NCBI GenBank assembly: GCA_030753015.1
Contig: JASMDC010000018.1
Span: 1-64,000 of the forward strand
Reading direction: 5' to 3'
DNA: 64,000 bases
Source: Candidatus Undinarchaeales archaeon
GTDB lineage: Archaea; SpSt-1190; JASMDC01
Every line of letters starts with the position of its first letter. Positions within the stretch are counted from its first letter, which is position 1. Position numbers and translations under genes: made by a program. Below the pieces are notes generated by a model. It was given only the letters and a program-made list of their open reading frames with translations. It did no database searches and was not told the DNA's origin. Positions 1-8,119 of this stretch are shown here, one piece after another.

Positions 1-534
1 ACCATTTCCAAGCACTACTCTGCCGAGGCAAAGAAGCGAAAGAACAAGCTCAAGACGGCCAGCGGAAAGAAGGAGTTCAGGTACACCTTCATGCTCATGG
101 ACCTGGAATCCAGGATGTACATCGCCTACGGCACGAGCTTCAAGAGCGAGCAGAAGGCCTTCCTCGACGCTCTGAAGATGGCTGGCGCCACGGACGTCTC
201 CATCAACAGCCTCAGGGTCGATCGCTACTTCAGCGCACAGGGGACGATCAAGCTCGTCGACGACGCGCTCGGTGACGTGACCATGTACCTCATCCCAAAG
301 ACGAACGCCACGGTCAAGGGACCGTGGAAATGGAAGCGAATGATGTACAGGTACGTCAACGAGACAATCCCCTACCTGCGTGAGTACTACAGACGGTGCC
401 AATCAGAGAGTGGCTTCTCCGAGGACAAGCGAAGGTTTGGATGGACCATCCCGCAGAAAAGAGAAGATAGGATGGACACTGCGAACTTCTGTACGCTTGT
501 GTGGCACAACATGTTCTGGCAAGGGGCCAGATGA
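1..534 (+). CDS. transposase, C-terminal part (5' end outside window)
   Basis: The frame is open from base 1, so this is the 3' part of a longer gene; about 178 codons are visible. It resembles the C-terminal half of DDE transposases of the IS4/ISNCY-like type. An Asp sits in the LRVDRYFS stretch. The ending has the usual order of a possible catalytic Glu in the SESGFSEDKR stretch, then QKR, then a WHNMFW tail. I cannot name the IS family without the N-terminus. The 120 bases after the stop up to the next gene show no other gene and may hold the right end of the element. No inverted repeat can be confirmed because the left end is missing. Confidence 0.7.
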   Translation, partial: TISKHYSAEAKKRKNKLKTASGKKEFRYTFMLMDLESRMYIAYGTSFKSEQKAFLDALKMAGATDVSINSLRVDRYFSAQGTIKLVDDALGDVTMYLIPKTNATVKGPWKWKRMMYRYVNETIPYLREYYRRCQSESGFSEDKRRFGWTIPQKREDRMDTANFCTLVWHNMFWQGAR

Positions 535-654
535 ATTTTGTCCCACAGCCGGAGGGGACCACAGTGACACGCAATGTCATGACCGGTCGCGGTATCCGGC
601 TTATAAGTGTTTTCTTTAATCGTTGGGGTTCCCTGGAGAAGGGACGCGAGGAGG

Positions 655-3600
655 TTATTCCTCCTCCTTGTCCTCTTCTTCCTCGTTATCTTTGTCTTCT
701 TTTTTTCCTTCCCCCTCGGTCTCCTTGGCATCCGATTTCTTGTCACTCTTCTTTGCCTTCGATGACTTCTTCTTCTTCTCGACCTTCACAGGGGATTTGA
801 TCTTGGTGACGACCTCGTCCGCATCCTCTTCGACCGAGATGACCTCGCCGTGACCGAAGGCCTCCTCAAGACGCCCCTGCTCGACCGCGCTCACAGAGGA
901 CGTACCACCGGTGGTTATGCCGGTCTTCACCATGGCAACGAGCACGACGACGGCCATGAGGACAAGGAGCAGCCCGCGCAGGTCCTTGCTCGACAGACCG
1001 AAGGGGAGCTCGGACTTGGGCCCGGTCTCAGCGGGCTTGTCAGCAGGTACTCCCTCGACAGGTTCGACCGCGCCAGTGGGCTGGTCAGAGCTGGCCTCGA
1101 TGCGCTCCACCATTGCCTGTTTGGTCTCCTCGGTACTGCCTGTACCCTCCTCAGATGCCATCTCCTGCTCGATCGTGTTGACCTCGACCTCCTCGACGGC
1201 CACCTTGACTGCAGCGGTCTCGGTGTCGGCAACAGCCTCAAGGTTCACCTTCTTCTTCGTGGAGAAGCTGAGCTTCTTCTCTTCCTCTTCCTCGAGCATT
1301 GATAGGTCCCATCCCACGATGGGATCGTCCTCGATGATGGTCACAGCACCAGCGAACACGAGCTCGGATGCGCTCTCGGCGATCTCCTTGGGGATGGACT
1401 GGATGATGGTGACGCCGGTGAGGTTCTTGTCCTTGAGGTTCTTTACTGAGATGGTGAACACGCTGACGTTCTCCGTGGTATCGCCATCTTCGACCTCCAG
1501 CACCTCGGCCTCGAGAGTGATGTTGATCTCTCCCTCTTCGACCTCTATGGTCTCGTTGGCGATCTCATCGGCAGTATCGTCGGTGACGTTGTCACCCTCG
1601 TCGACGGCACGGTTCTTGACGAATTTGGAGACGTGATTTGCTAGATTCTTGCGCTCGACCTTCTTCCTGACCGTTATCACCTTCTTCTCGAGCACCCTGA
1701 CCTTCATCTCTAGCTCCTTGAGCTCGGACAGCTGCTTCTCCAGGTCCTCAAGGGCCTGCTTCGCGTCATCGACCCGCTGGTTGTTGATGGCGCGGCGCGA
1801 GTCGGAGATGGCCTTGTGGAAGCGCTCTTTCTTCTTATCGTCCAGGGCACTAGCGACTAGGATCCTGCGGGCCATGTCATTGTCCTCGGCCTGGACCTTC
1901 TTGAGCATGTCGAGCATCTTCTTCTTCATACCTTGGGAGTCCAGACACGAACGCAGGCAGACCTTGAGGCCGTCCTTCCCGAGTTCGGGGGTGCACTTCC
2001 TGCACTCAAGGCACTTGTCCACGCACTCCGGGTCGCCGTCGGCGCAGGTCTCTTCGCACGCATCCTTCATCGTTCCCCGGCGCTCGTTGACGCACTCCTC
2101 GGCACAGGTATCATCGGGGTCCACCACGCACTTTCGGCAATCACGGCAGATGGGATTGCAGACGTCCTTCTCGCCGAAGGGATCGCAGATGTCGTCGCAC
2201 CGCTTGGCGAAAATCTTGAGCTTGTCCTTGGCGCAGTTTTTCAGGCACTTGTTGGCATCCTTCATGAACAAACACTTGTTGCATGAACCGCACACTAGGT
2301 TGCAGGTCTCCGGGTCCTTCGACCTCGAGCACCGCTTGTCGCACAGGTCGGACATACCGATGCCTGTCTCGGCCTCGACGCACTCGGTAAGACAGGGCCA
2401 CGGGGGCGACTTGTCCGTGCAGTCCGGGCATGACATGCAGGCGAAGGAGCAGATCTCGGGCTCGGTCACACGGCCGCAGAACGTGTCACATTGACGGGTG
2501 TTGTCCGGAGCCCTCGCGACACACGTGTCGTCCCGGCAGGTCATATCCTCGGGGCACCCACAGTCCTTGCAGCAGGTCTCCGAGGTCTCGTTCTCCTGGC
2601 ACTTGCCATCGCCGCACTGCGGACCCTCTTCATCGGGGGGACTGACGCGGCAGAACGGGCGCCGGACTCCTCTATCAGCGATGCAGTTGTTCTCGCTGTC
2701 CGGATCGACCCATTCGTTCTCAAGTGTCTTGAAGCCCCGCGGGCACCTGCCTTGCATTGGTACCATGCAGGCACCACCGGCGCTCGCCTCCTCGGGCTGG
2801 CAGCAGATCATCCTGCTGGGGAGCTCTCCCCCCTCACCGGGCACGGGCTGCTCGCCCGTCTGTTGCTTGAGCTCCTCGGAACACCTGAGATCGGGCCTCA
2901 CGATAATAACGAGAACGTTACCATCGCTAAATCCGTCCTTGAGCGCTTGTACCTTATTGAGACCGACGCGCTGTTCATCTGTGACCTCACGGCCGTCCTC
3001 ATCGTGGAACGTGTCCGCTTTGAATAGGAGCTCGCGCATCCGGATCCCCGTGTCGGCCTCGACGACGGCGACCGTTCCGCCGTCCTTGAGGTCCAGGTAC
3101 CGCACCCTGCGGTTGCACACGAGCGTCCACTGACCTCGCTCAAGCTTGGTGATGAACCGACCGTCGTCCAGGATCTCGATGTCCGCGACGATGGCATCGT
3201 CGTCGCCGGGTCCTTCGGTCGGCTCCTCGCCAGGCCCTCCCGCGAGGGCCGAGAGGGGGTACGGCTTGCAGTCAGTCCGGATCAACGCAGCGAGTACGGC
3301 CCAGTTCCGCGCTATGAGTGGTTTGTCCTCCCCGTCATCAGGTTTGGGGACAAGGAGCGAGACCGTGTCGAAGTGCTTGACGAATCCGTGCAGGGTTCCT
3401 TCGAGCGCCTTGTCTACATTGATACGCACTTCCTCGCTCTTCCCATCGGGCCACACGGCCTTGATTCTCAGCACGCGCTCTTCAGGTTTGATGGCGAGTG
3501 CCTCGAACTGCATCCCGCACACATCGACGGGTTCGTTGAGCTTGAGCAGGATAGGGCGGCCGACGAAGCCGCCTTCCATGGGGCGGTCCCGGAACGCGTA

Positions 3601-5214
3601 GGACGGGGGCTCTGGTAGGTCGGACTCATCAGATCCAAAGGGATCCTCGCTCTCCCCGCACAGGGGGTCACACTCCTTCTGGCACTCATACGGGGGCCGG
3701 TTCTGCTCGAACTCGCACTTCCATTTGCAGGTACCGCAGCGGTCGTAGAGGGGGGGTTTTGGAGGTGGCCTATCGCCCGCGCCACCTTCACAGATGGGTC
3801 GACATCGGTCCTTGCACCTGAATTCCGAGTTCCCCTCCACTTCTGTACACTGGTAGAAGCAATCCCCGCATTCATCGTCTTGTGGCCGCTCCTTGCCGCC
3901 CTCACAGATCGGCTGGCACCGGTCCTTGCATCTGAATTCTGAGTTCCCCTCCACGTCGATGCACTGGTAGAAGCACTTGTCACACTCGTTGCCCGGTGGC
4001 GGCTCCTTCCCGCCCTCACAATCCGGCTGGCATCGGTCCTTGCACCTGAAATCCGAGTTCCCTTCTACCTCTGTGCACTGGTAGAAGCACTTGTCGCACT
4101 CGTTGTCAAAGAGGGGCTCACCGTTACACTGGGGATTACATATCTTATCGCACTCGTAGGACGGCCTGTTCTGCACAACTTCGCACTCGTACTCGCACTT
4201 TCCGCAGGGCGTCGACGTGTCGAAGTCACCTGTGTCGGTGTCCCCTCCACTGCAGTCGTACTCGCAGAATCCCTCGCACTCGGTCGTCGGTCGTCCCATT
4301 TCGTACTTGCATTTGTCCATACAGTTGTCGCACTGGTCACCTGAAGATGTGTAGGTCGTCGAGGGGTTCAGTGTGGGGGTGGGCTCCTCGGCGGTACCAC
4401 TGCAGTCGTACTCGCAGAATCCCTCGCACTCCGTGCTTGAGCGGTGCATCTCGTACTTGCACTTGTCAATGCAATGCTGGCACTGGTCGTTCGAGCTGGG
4501 CTGGTAAGTATCGGTCTCGGTGCCCGAGGCGGTCTCCGAGTCGCACGCAGATCTGCACTGGCTGTCGCACTCGGAATCGGACCGCTTGTCCTCGAACTTG
4601 CACTCCCAGTGGCAGTTCCCACAGATTTGGTCGGAGGGGGGCCTGGGCGGGATGTAGTCGCCGGTGCTCGTTCCACTACCGTCCGTGGGACACTCGGGCG
4701 GGTTGGGCGCCCCGGGTCCAGGGTGTATGCAGTTGGAAGGATTATCCGGATCGACCCACTCGTCCGGCAGGTCCTCGAACATCGGCGGGCATGGTTGATC
4801 AAGGGCGATGGCGCATGCGTCCATGCCCTGTGTGGACTCACAGCACTTGTAGCCGCTGTCACCGCCACCACCGCCGCTGGTGCTATCGGGTCCACACTGT
4901 CCGTCGCTCTTGCAGACGTCACCGGAGGGACAGCCGCAGTCATGGGCGCAGGTGTTACAGTCCTCGCCGTCGGTCGCGAGGCATGTACCATCACCGCAAT
5001 GACTTATGGGGGGCCCGCCCTCGCCCCAGCATCCGCGCGCGTCGGCGTCGGCGTGCGAAGGATCGCAGTGGGGGAAATCGGGCAGATCGCAGGGACAGAT
5101 ATTTGGTTTGGTCTTGCAGTTCTCACCAGCTGCATAGTCACAGTCCAGTGCTATGCCGGGGGTGATGAGCAACACCAGAATGATTGAGATGATCGCATAT
5201 GCCTTCGCCTTCAT
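655..5214 (-). CDS. large cysteine-rich surface protein, C-terminal membrane anchor
   Basis: A 1519-residue exported protein of unknown function. The ATG at 5214 is chosen because GGAGG lies 8 nt before it; an in-frame TTG at 5229 only adds five residues. Residues 1-23 form a signal peptide. Eight-cysteine modules lie at about 73-107 and 866-898. Each is associated with a second Cys module ending in a similar EWVDPD...NC stretch. Eight six-cysteine repeats fill about 198-519. A Cys-poor domain of roughly 300 residues follows. After the second module come a further Cys-rich stretch, a coiled coil near 1130-1230 and a beta-like domain. One membrane helix lies near 1412-1433, then a Lys/Glu-rich cytoplasmic tail of about 85 residues. 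It is probably a wall-type surface or adhesion protein rooted in the membrane (inference). Confidence 0.85.
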   Translation of the reverse strand: MKAKAYAIISIILVLLITPGIALDCDYAAGENCKTKPNICPCDLPDFPHCDPSHADADARGCWGEGGPPISHCGDGTCLATDGEDCNTCAHDCGCPSGDVCKSDGQCGPDSTSGGGGGDSGYKCCESTQGMDACAIALDQPCPPMFEDLPDEWVDPDNPSNCIHPGPGAPNPPECPTDGSGTSTGDYIPPRPPSDQICGNCHWECKFEDKRSDSECDSQCRSACDSETASGTETDTYQPSSNDQCQHCIDKCKYEMHRSSTECEGFCEYDCSGTAEEPTPTLNPSTTYTSSGDQCDNCMDKCKYEMGRPTTECEGFCEYDCSGGDTDTGDFDTSTPCGKCEYECEVVQNRPSYECDKICNPQCNGEPLFDNECDKCFYQCTEVEGNSDFRCKDRCQPDCEGGKEPPPGNECDKCFYQCIDVEGNSEFRCKDRCQPICEGGKERPQDDECGDCFYQCTEVEGNSEFRCKDRCRPICEGGAGDRPPPKPPLYDRCGTCKWKCEFEQNRPPYECQKECDPLCGESEDPFGSDESDLPEPPSYAFRDRPMEGGFVGRPILLKLNEPVDVCGMQFEALAIKPEERVLRIKAVWPDGKSEEVRINVDKALEGTLHGFVKHFDTVSLLVPKPDDGEDKPLIARNWAVLAALIRTDCKPYPLSALAGGPGEEPTEGPGDDDAIVADIEILDDGRFITKLERGQWTLVCNRRVRYLDLKDGGTVAVVEADTGIRMRELLFKADTFHDEDGREVTDEQRVGLNKVQALKDGFSDGNVLVIIVRPDLRCSEELKQQTGEQPVPGEGGELPSRMICCQPEEASAGGACMVPMQGRCPRGFKTLENEWVDPDSENNCIADRGVRRPFCRVSPPDEEGPQCGDGKCQENETSETCCKDCGCPEDMTCRDDTCVARAPDNTRQCDTFCGRVTEPEICSFACMSCPDCTDKSPPWPCLTECVEAETGIGMSDLCDKRCSRSKDPETCNLVCGSCNKCLFMKDANKCLKNCAKDKLKIFAKRCDDICDPFGEKDVCNPICRDCRKCVVDPDDTCAEECVNERRGTMKDACEETCADGDPECVDKCLECRKCTPELGKDGLKVCLRSCLDSQGMKKKMLDMLKKVQAEDNDMARRILVASALDDKKKERFHKAISDSRRAINNQRVDDAKQALEDLEKQLSELKELEMKVRVLEKKVITVRKKVERKNLANHVSKFVKNRAVDEGDNVTDDTADEIANETIEVEEGEINITLEAEVLEVEDGDTTENVSVFTISVKNLKDKNLTGVTIIQSIPKEIAESASELVFAGAVTIIEDDPIVGWDLSMLEEEEEKKLSFSTKKKVNLEAVADTETAAVKVAVEEVEVNTIEQEMASEEGTGSTEETKQAMVERIEASSDQPTGAVEPVEGVPADKPAETGPKSELPFGLSSKDLRGLLLVLMAVVVLVAMVKTGITTGGTSSVSAVEQGRLEEAFGHGEVISVEEDADEVVTKIKSPVKVEKKKKSSKAKKSDKKSDAKETEGEGKKEDKDNEEEEDKEEE
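3658..4623 (-). repeat. eight six-cysteine repeats inside the 655-5214 protein
   Basis: Eight copies of a 27-residue unit have identical spacing: C-x2-C-x3-C-x10-C-x3-C-x3-C. They are joined by variable Gly/Pro/Thr/acidic linkers. Copies 5 to 7 are nearly the same in DNA as well, with a period of about 114 bases, pointing to recent tandem duplication. The even cysteine number per unit suggests three disulfides or a metal site per repeat (inference). Confidence 0.9.
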
Positions 5215-5247
5215 GAGAATGGCCTCCAAAACCGTTGAGAGCGTACG

Positions 5248-5255
5248 ATTTATAG
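5248..5255 (-). promoter_or_regulatory. TATA-like box of the 655-5214 gene
   Basis: CTATAAAT read on the minus strand. It is centred about 37 nt before the ATG at 5214, placing transcription start at about 5225-5229, just at the GGAGG ribosome site. Confidence 0.6.
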
Positions 5256-5278
5256 CTCTTTATCAGGCGGAGGTGTGG

Positions 5279-5295
5279 ATACCTTATTAAGGTAT
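5279..5295. promoter_or_regulatory. 17-nt palindrome, candidate operator
   Basis: ATACCTTATTAAGGTAT is a perfect inverted repeat around one central T. It lies between the divergent promoters of the Cys-rich surface gene and the radical SAM gene. Its 11-nt core CCTTATTAAGG recurs at 46923-46933. A repressor or activator site is plausible but unproven. Confidence 0.5.
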
Positions 5296-5380
5296 TGTAA
5301 TAGGATACGAACAATCGGGCCCCGCGGGTCCATGATGAACGTTATCCCGGCTCGCCGGAACCCTGCGTTCTGACCAACAG

Positions 5381-5388
5381 TTATAAAG
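5381..5388 (+). promoter_or_regulatory. TATA-like box of the radical SAM gene
   Basis: TTATAAAG centred 37 nt before the GTG start at 5422, giving a leader of about 11 nt. Confidence 0.55.
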
Positions 5389-5421
5389 CCGAAGGGACGT
5401 ATCCGAGAACGGTCCGTCACC

Positions 5422-6450
5422 GTGTTCCTGCGCAACGCCCTCAAGACGGCATCGGCCATCCTACGACTGCGCCTCCTGGGTACCAGAACACCGCTGTCGG
5501 TCATCCTCAGCGTCACCAACCGGTGCAACTTCGACTGCGCCTACTGCCCCGTCAGGTCCCACACCATGCCCGAGATGTCCACCGGCGAGCTGCTCGGACT
5601 CATCGACGAGATGGCGGACGCCGGTACCCAACGGGTGGGACTGATGGGTGGCGAGCCGATGATGCGCGACGACATCGGTGAGGTCATCGCCCGGTGCAAG
5701 CGGCGGGGGATGTTCGTCACCATGGGCACCAACGGTTCCATGCTAACCGAGGACGACAACCTGGACAAGGTGCGCGGCGTGGACGCGCTAGTGTTCTCCA
5801 TCGACGGGCCGTCGGCCCACGACCGCTACCGGCACGAGGGATCCTACCAGCTCGTCCTCGACGCCATGAAGCTCGCTCGTCGCAATGGCATCGAGGTCTG
5901 GAACACCGCGGTGCTCACGGACCTCTCCGTGGGTGACATCGACATCCTCCTGGACCTCTCCGAGGAGCATGGTTTCGCAACCAACTTCTCACCCCTCATG
6001 CACTCCGAGGTGTGTGCCGACGACCGCCGTCACCCATCCCTCGACAGGGAAGGGTACATCCGGGCCGTGGACAGGCTCATCGAGGAGAAGCGCAGGGGGA
6101 GGCCCATCATCAACTCTCTGTCGTACCTCAGGTACATCAGGGAGTGGCCGGACCTCTCCGAGACCCTGCACCTCGGCGACACCCCCAAGGGCGCCCCCCG
6201 CCTGCCGTGCTACGCCAGCAGACTCTTCTGCTATGTCGAATGCAACGGCGACGTCTATCCCTGTAACACGCTAATCGGTCGGTACCAGCCGCCGAACGCC
6301 TTGGCCACGGGGTTCCGTACCGCCTTCGAGTCGCTCGGCGAACGCCCCTGCACCGCCTGCTACTCCTTCGGCTACACCGAGCTCAACCTCGTTTTCGGCC
6401 TCCGATATGATGCGGTGCTCAACGCCCTCAGTCTCGCCCGTAAGCGGTGA
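5422..6450 (+). CDS. radical SAM protein with SPASM-like C-terminal cysteines
   Basis: A 342-residue radical SAM enzyme starting at GTG. The cluster motif CNFDCAYC provides Cys35, Cys39 and Cys42. A GGEP segment (LMGGEPMMRDD) follows and belongs to the SAM site. The C-terminal third carries a second Cys set (PCYASRLFC, VECNGDVYPC, PCTAC), as in SPASM or twitch domains that bind auxiliary iron-sulfur clusters. This is the MoaA/PqqE/heme-synthase-like branch, whose members modify peptides, cofactors or lipids. The substrate cannot be read from the sequence. It is transcribed divergently from the 1519-residue Cys-rich protein across a 207-base gap with a palindrome, which makes a functional link possible. 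Confidence 0.88.
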   Translation: MFLRNALKTASAILRLRLLGTRTPLSVILSVTNRCNFDCAYCPVRSHTMPEMSTGELLGLIDEMADAGTQRVGLMGGEPMMRDDIGEVIARCKRRGMFVTMGTNGSMLTEDDNLDKVRGVDALVFSIDGPSAHDRYRHEGSYQLVLDAMKLARRNGIEVWNTAVLTDLSVGDIDILLDLSEEHGFATNFSPLMHSEVCADDRRHPSLDREGYIRAVDRLIEEKRRGRPIINSLSYLRYIREWPDLSETLHLGDTPKGAPRLPCYASRLFCYVECNGDVYPCNTLIGRYQPPNALATGFRTAFESLGERPCTACYSFGYTELNLVFGLRYDAVLNALSLARKR

Positions 6451-6492
6451 GCGGGCGCTGGGGCGCACTCACACGACGAGTGCGACGATGAG

Positions 6493-6713
6493 CTACAGTA
6501 CAAGCTCACGGAAGCAGGTGGATTCCCTGACCAGCTCCGGCGACGCGGCGGTCCGCGCTCATGCTCCAGCTCGAAGGACGCATGCATCTCCTTGACCGCG
6601 TCGGTATCCGGCAGCTGGACCTGTTCGTAGAGGTACACGCACTCACAGCGGGTTAGCGGGCCGGAGACGTTCCGGTGCACGCGGGCCTCGGCCTCGGGAC
6701 GGGCCACGGACAC
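6493..6713 (-). pseudogene. possible small frameshifted gene
   Basis: This is the only coding-like signal in the 6451-6766 gap. From a GTG at 6713, about 53 codons have the high GC third positions of neighbouring genes and a plausible protein composition (CECVYLYEQV). Codon use then becomes poor, while the +1 frame continues sensibly for about 20 codons (SPELVRES) to a TAG at 6493-6495. Either a frameshift has broken a gene of about 73 residues or the signal is chance. No family recognised. Confidence 0.3.
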
Positions 6714-6736
6714 CTCGCCGGCCCACCCCCACTAGG

Positions 6737-6744
6737 TTTATATT
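6737..6744 (+). promoter_or_regulatory. TATA-like box of gatD
   Basis: TTTATATT centred 26 nt before the ATG at 6767, so gatD mRNA is probably leaderless. This favours the ATG over the in-frame GTG at 6761. Confidence 0.65.
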
Positions 6745-6766
6745 TCTGGTCCCGTCATCCGTGACC

Positions 6767-8110
6767 ATGTCCTATTCCAAGACGACCAAGGGGTTGCTTG
6801 ACGCGGCCTCCGTCCGTCCAGGGGACCGTATCCGGATCACCAGTGGATCGGTCGTTGTGGAGGGCCTCCTCCTCCCACGCATCGAGCTCGGGGACACCGC
6901 TGCCCTCACCCTGAAGCTCGATAACGGCTATAATATCGGTCTGAGGCCCGACAGCGACTCGACCGTCGAGCGCATGGACCGTCGACAGGAGCTGGAGCAG
7001 TTCCCGACCCGCGACTTCCCCCGCCGGGACGACCTTCCTGCCATCTCTCTCATCGCCACGGGGGGCACCATCGCCTCCCGCGTTTCCTACCGGACGGGCG
7101 CCGTGCACATGCTCATGAAGCCGGAGGAGGTGTTCTACTCCGTGCCCGAGCTTGCTGATGTGGTCACGTTCAGGAACGTTCTCTCGCCCTTCACCATCGC
7201 CAGCGAGGACATGACCTTCCGCGAGTACCAGCAGCTGGCCGAGGCCGTGGCGAGCGAGCTAAACGATGGCGCTCTCGGTGCCGTGCTCACCCATGGCACC
7301 GACACCCTCCACTACACCGCAGCAGCGCTCTCATTCATGCTCAGGGACCTGCGGAAACCGGTCTGCCTGGTGGGAGCTCAGCGCTCCGCCGACCGTGGAT
7401 CCTTCGATGGTCCCATCAACCTCGTCTGCGCATCACGGATCGCTGCCACGTCGGACATCGCAGGCGTCACCTTGGTCATGCACGGTGAGAGCGACGACTC
7501 GTACTGCCTGGTAACACGGGGGACAAAGGTGCGCAAGCTCCACACCTCCCGTCGGGACGCCTTCAGACCGGTCAATGCTCCGCCGATCGCCAAGGCCTGG
7601 CCTGACGGCCGTATCGAGGTGCTCGATAATGCGTATATCAAGCGCGACGATGCGACGACGGTCACGGCTGACACCGCTATGGAGGAGAAGGTGGCCTTGC
7701 TCAAGGTCTGTCCGAACCAGGATCCTGGGATCCTCCATCATTACATAGACAAAGGCTTCAGAGGGATCGTAGTGGAGGCGACCGGTCTGGGCCATGTCCC
7801 CACCCAGACACTGAACAAGGAAAAGTCATGGCTCCCTGCCATCGAGCGTGCCCGTGACGAGGGCATAATCGTGTGCTTCGCTCCCCAGTGCATGTACGGA
7901 CGCCTCGATCCCTATGTGTACGAGAACGCCCGCCTCATGCTCGAGCGGGGCGTGACCTTCCTTGAGGACATGCTCCCCGAGACCGCTTACATCAAGCTGG
8001 CGTGGGTGCTCGGGCACACATCCGATGTCGCCGAGGCACAACGGATGATGCTCGATAACATCGCGGGAGAAGTGTCACCGGGATCGGACCCGGCGACGTT
8101 CAGGTACTAG
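6767..8110 (+). CDS. gatD: Glu-tRNA(Gln) amidotransferase subunit D
   Basis: A 447-residue asparaginase-type subunit that releases ammonia from glutamine (or asparagine) for conversion of Glu-tRNA(Gln) to Gln-tRNA(Gln) in the archaeal cytoplasm. A small GatD-type N-terminal domain precedes the asparaginase fold. The first catalytic loop is TGGTIAS with Thr101, and the second is HGTDT with Thr178-Asp179. Length matches the family. It is followed after 9 nt by gatE, its obligate partner, forming a two-gene operon. GatDE occurs only in archaea, so this pair anchors the taxonomic reading. Confidence 0.96.
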   Translation: MSYSKTTKGLLDAASVRPGDRIRITSGSVVVEGLLLPRIELGDTAALTLKLDNGYNIGLRPDSDSTVERMDRRQELEQFPTRDFPRRDDLPAISLIATGGTIASRVSYRTGAVHMLMKPEEVFYSVPELADVVTFRNVLSPFTIASEDMTFREYQQLAEAVASELNDGALGAVLTHGTDTLHYTAAALSFMLRDLRKPVCLVGAQRSADRGSFDGPINLVCASRIAATSDIAGVTLVMHGESDDSYCLVTRGTKVRKLHTSRRDAFRPVNAPPIAKAWPDGRIEVLDNAYIKRDDATTVTADTAMEEKVALLKVCPNQDPGILHHYIDKGFRGIVVEATGLGHVPTQTLNKEKSWLPAIERARDEGIIVCFAPQCMYGRLDPYVYENARLMLERGVTFLEDMLPETAYIKLAWVLGHTSDVAEAQRMMLDNIAGEVSPGSDPATFRY

Positions 8111-8119
8111 GAGGTGGAC

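Noticed and set aside
3780-4110. Regular DNA repeats resembling an array
   Set aside because: The period is about 114 bases and in frame; the repeats encode the six-cysteine units. There are no short identical repeats with unique spacers, so not CRISPR.
5215-5229. TTG at 5229 as start of the large Cys-rich protein
   Set aside because: The TTG precedes the GGAGG ribosome site that is correctly spaced for the ATG at 5214.
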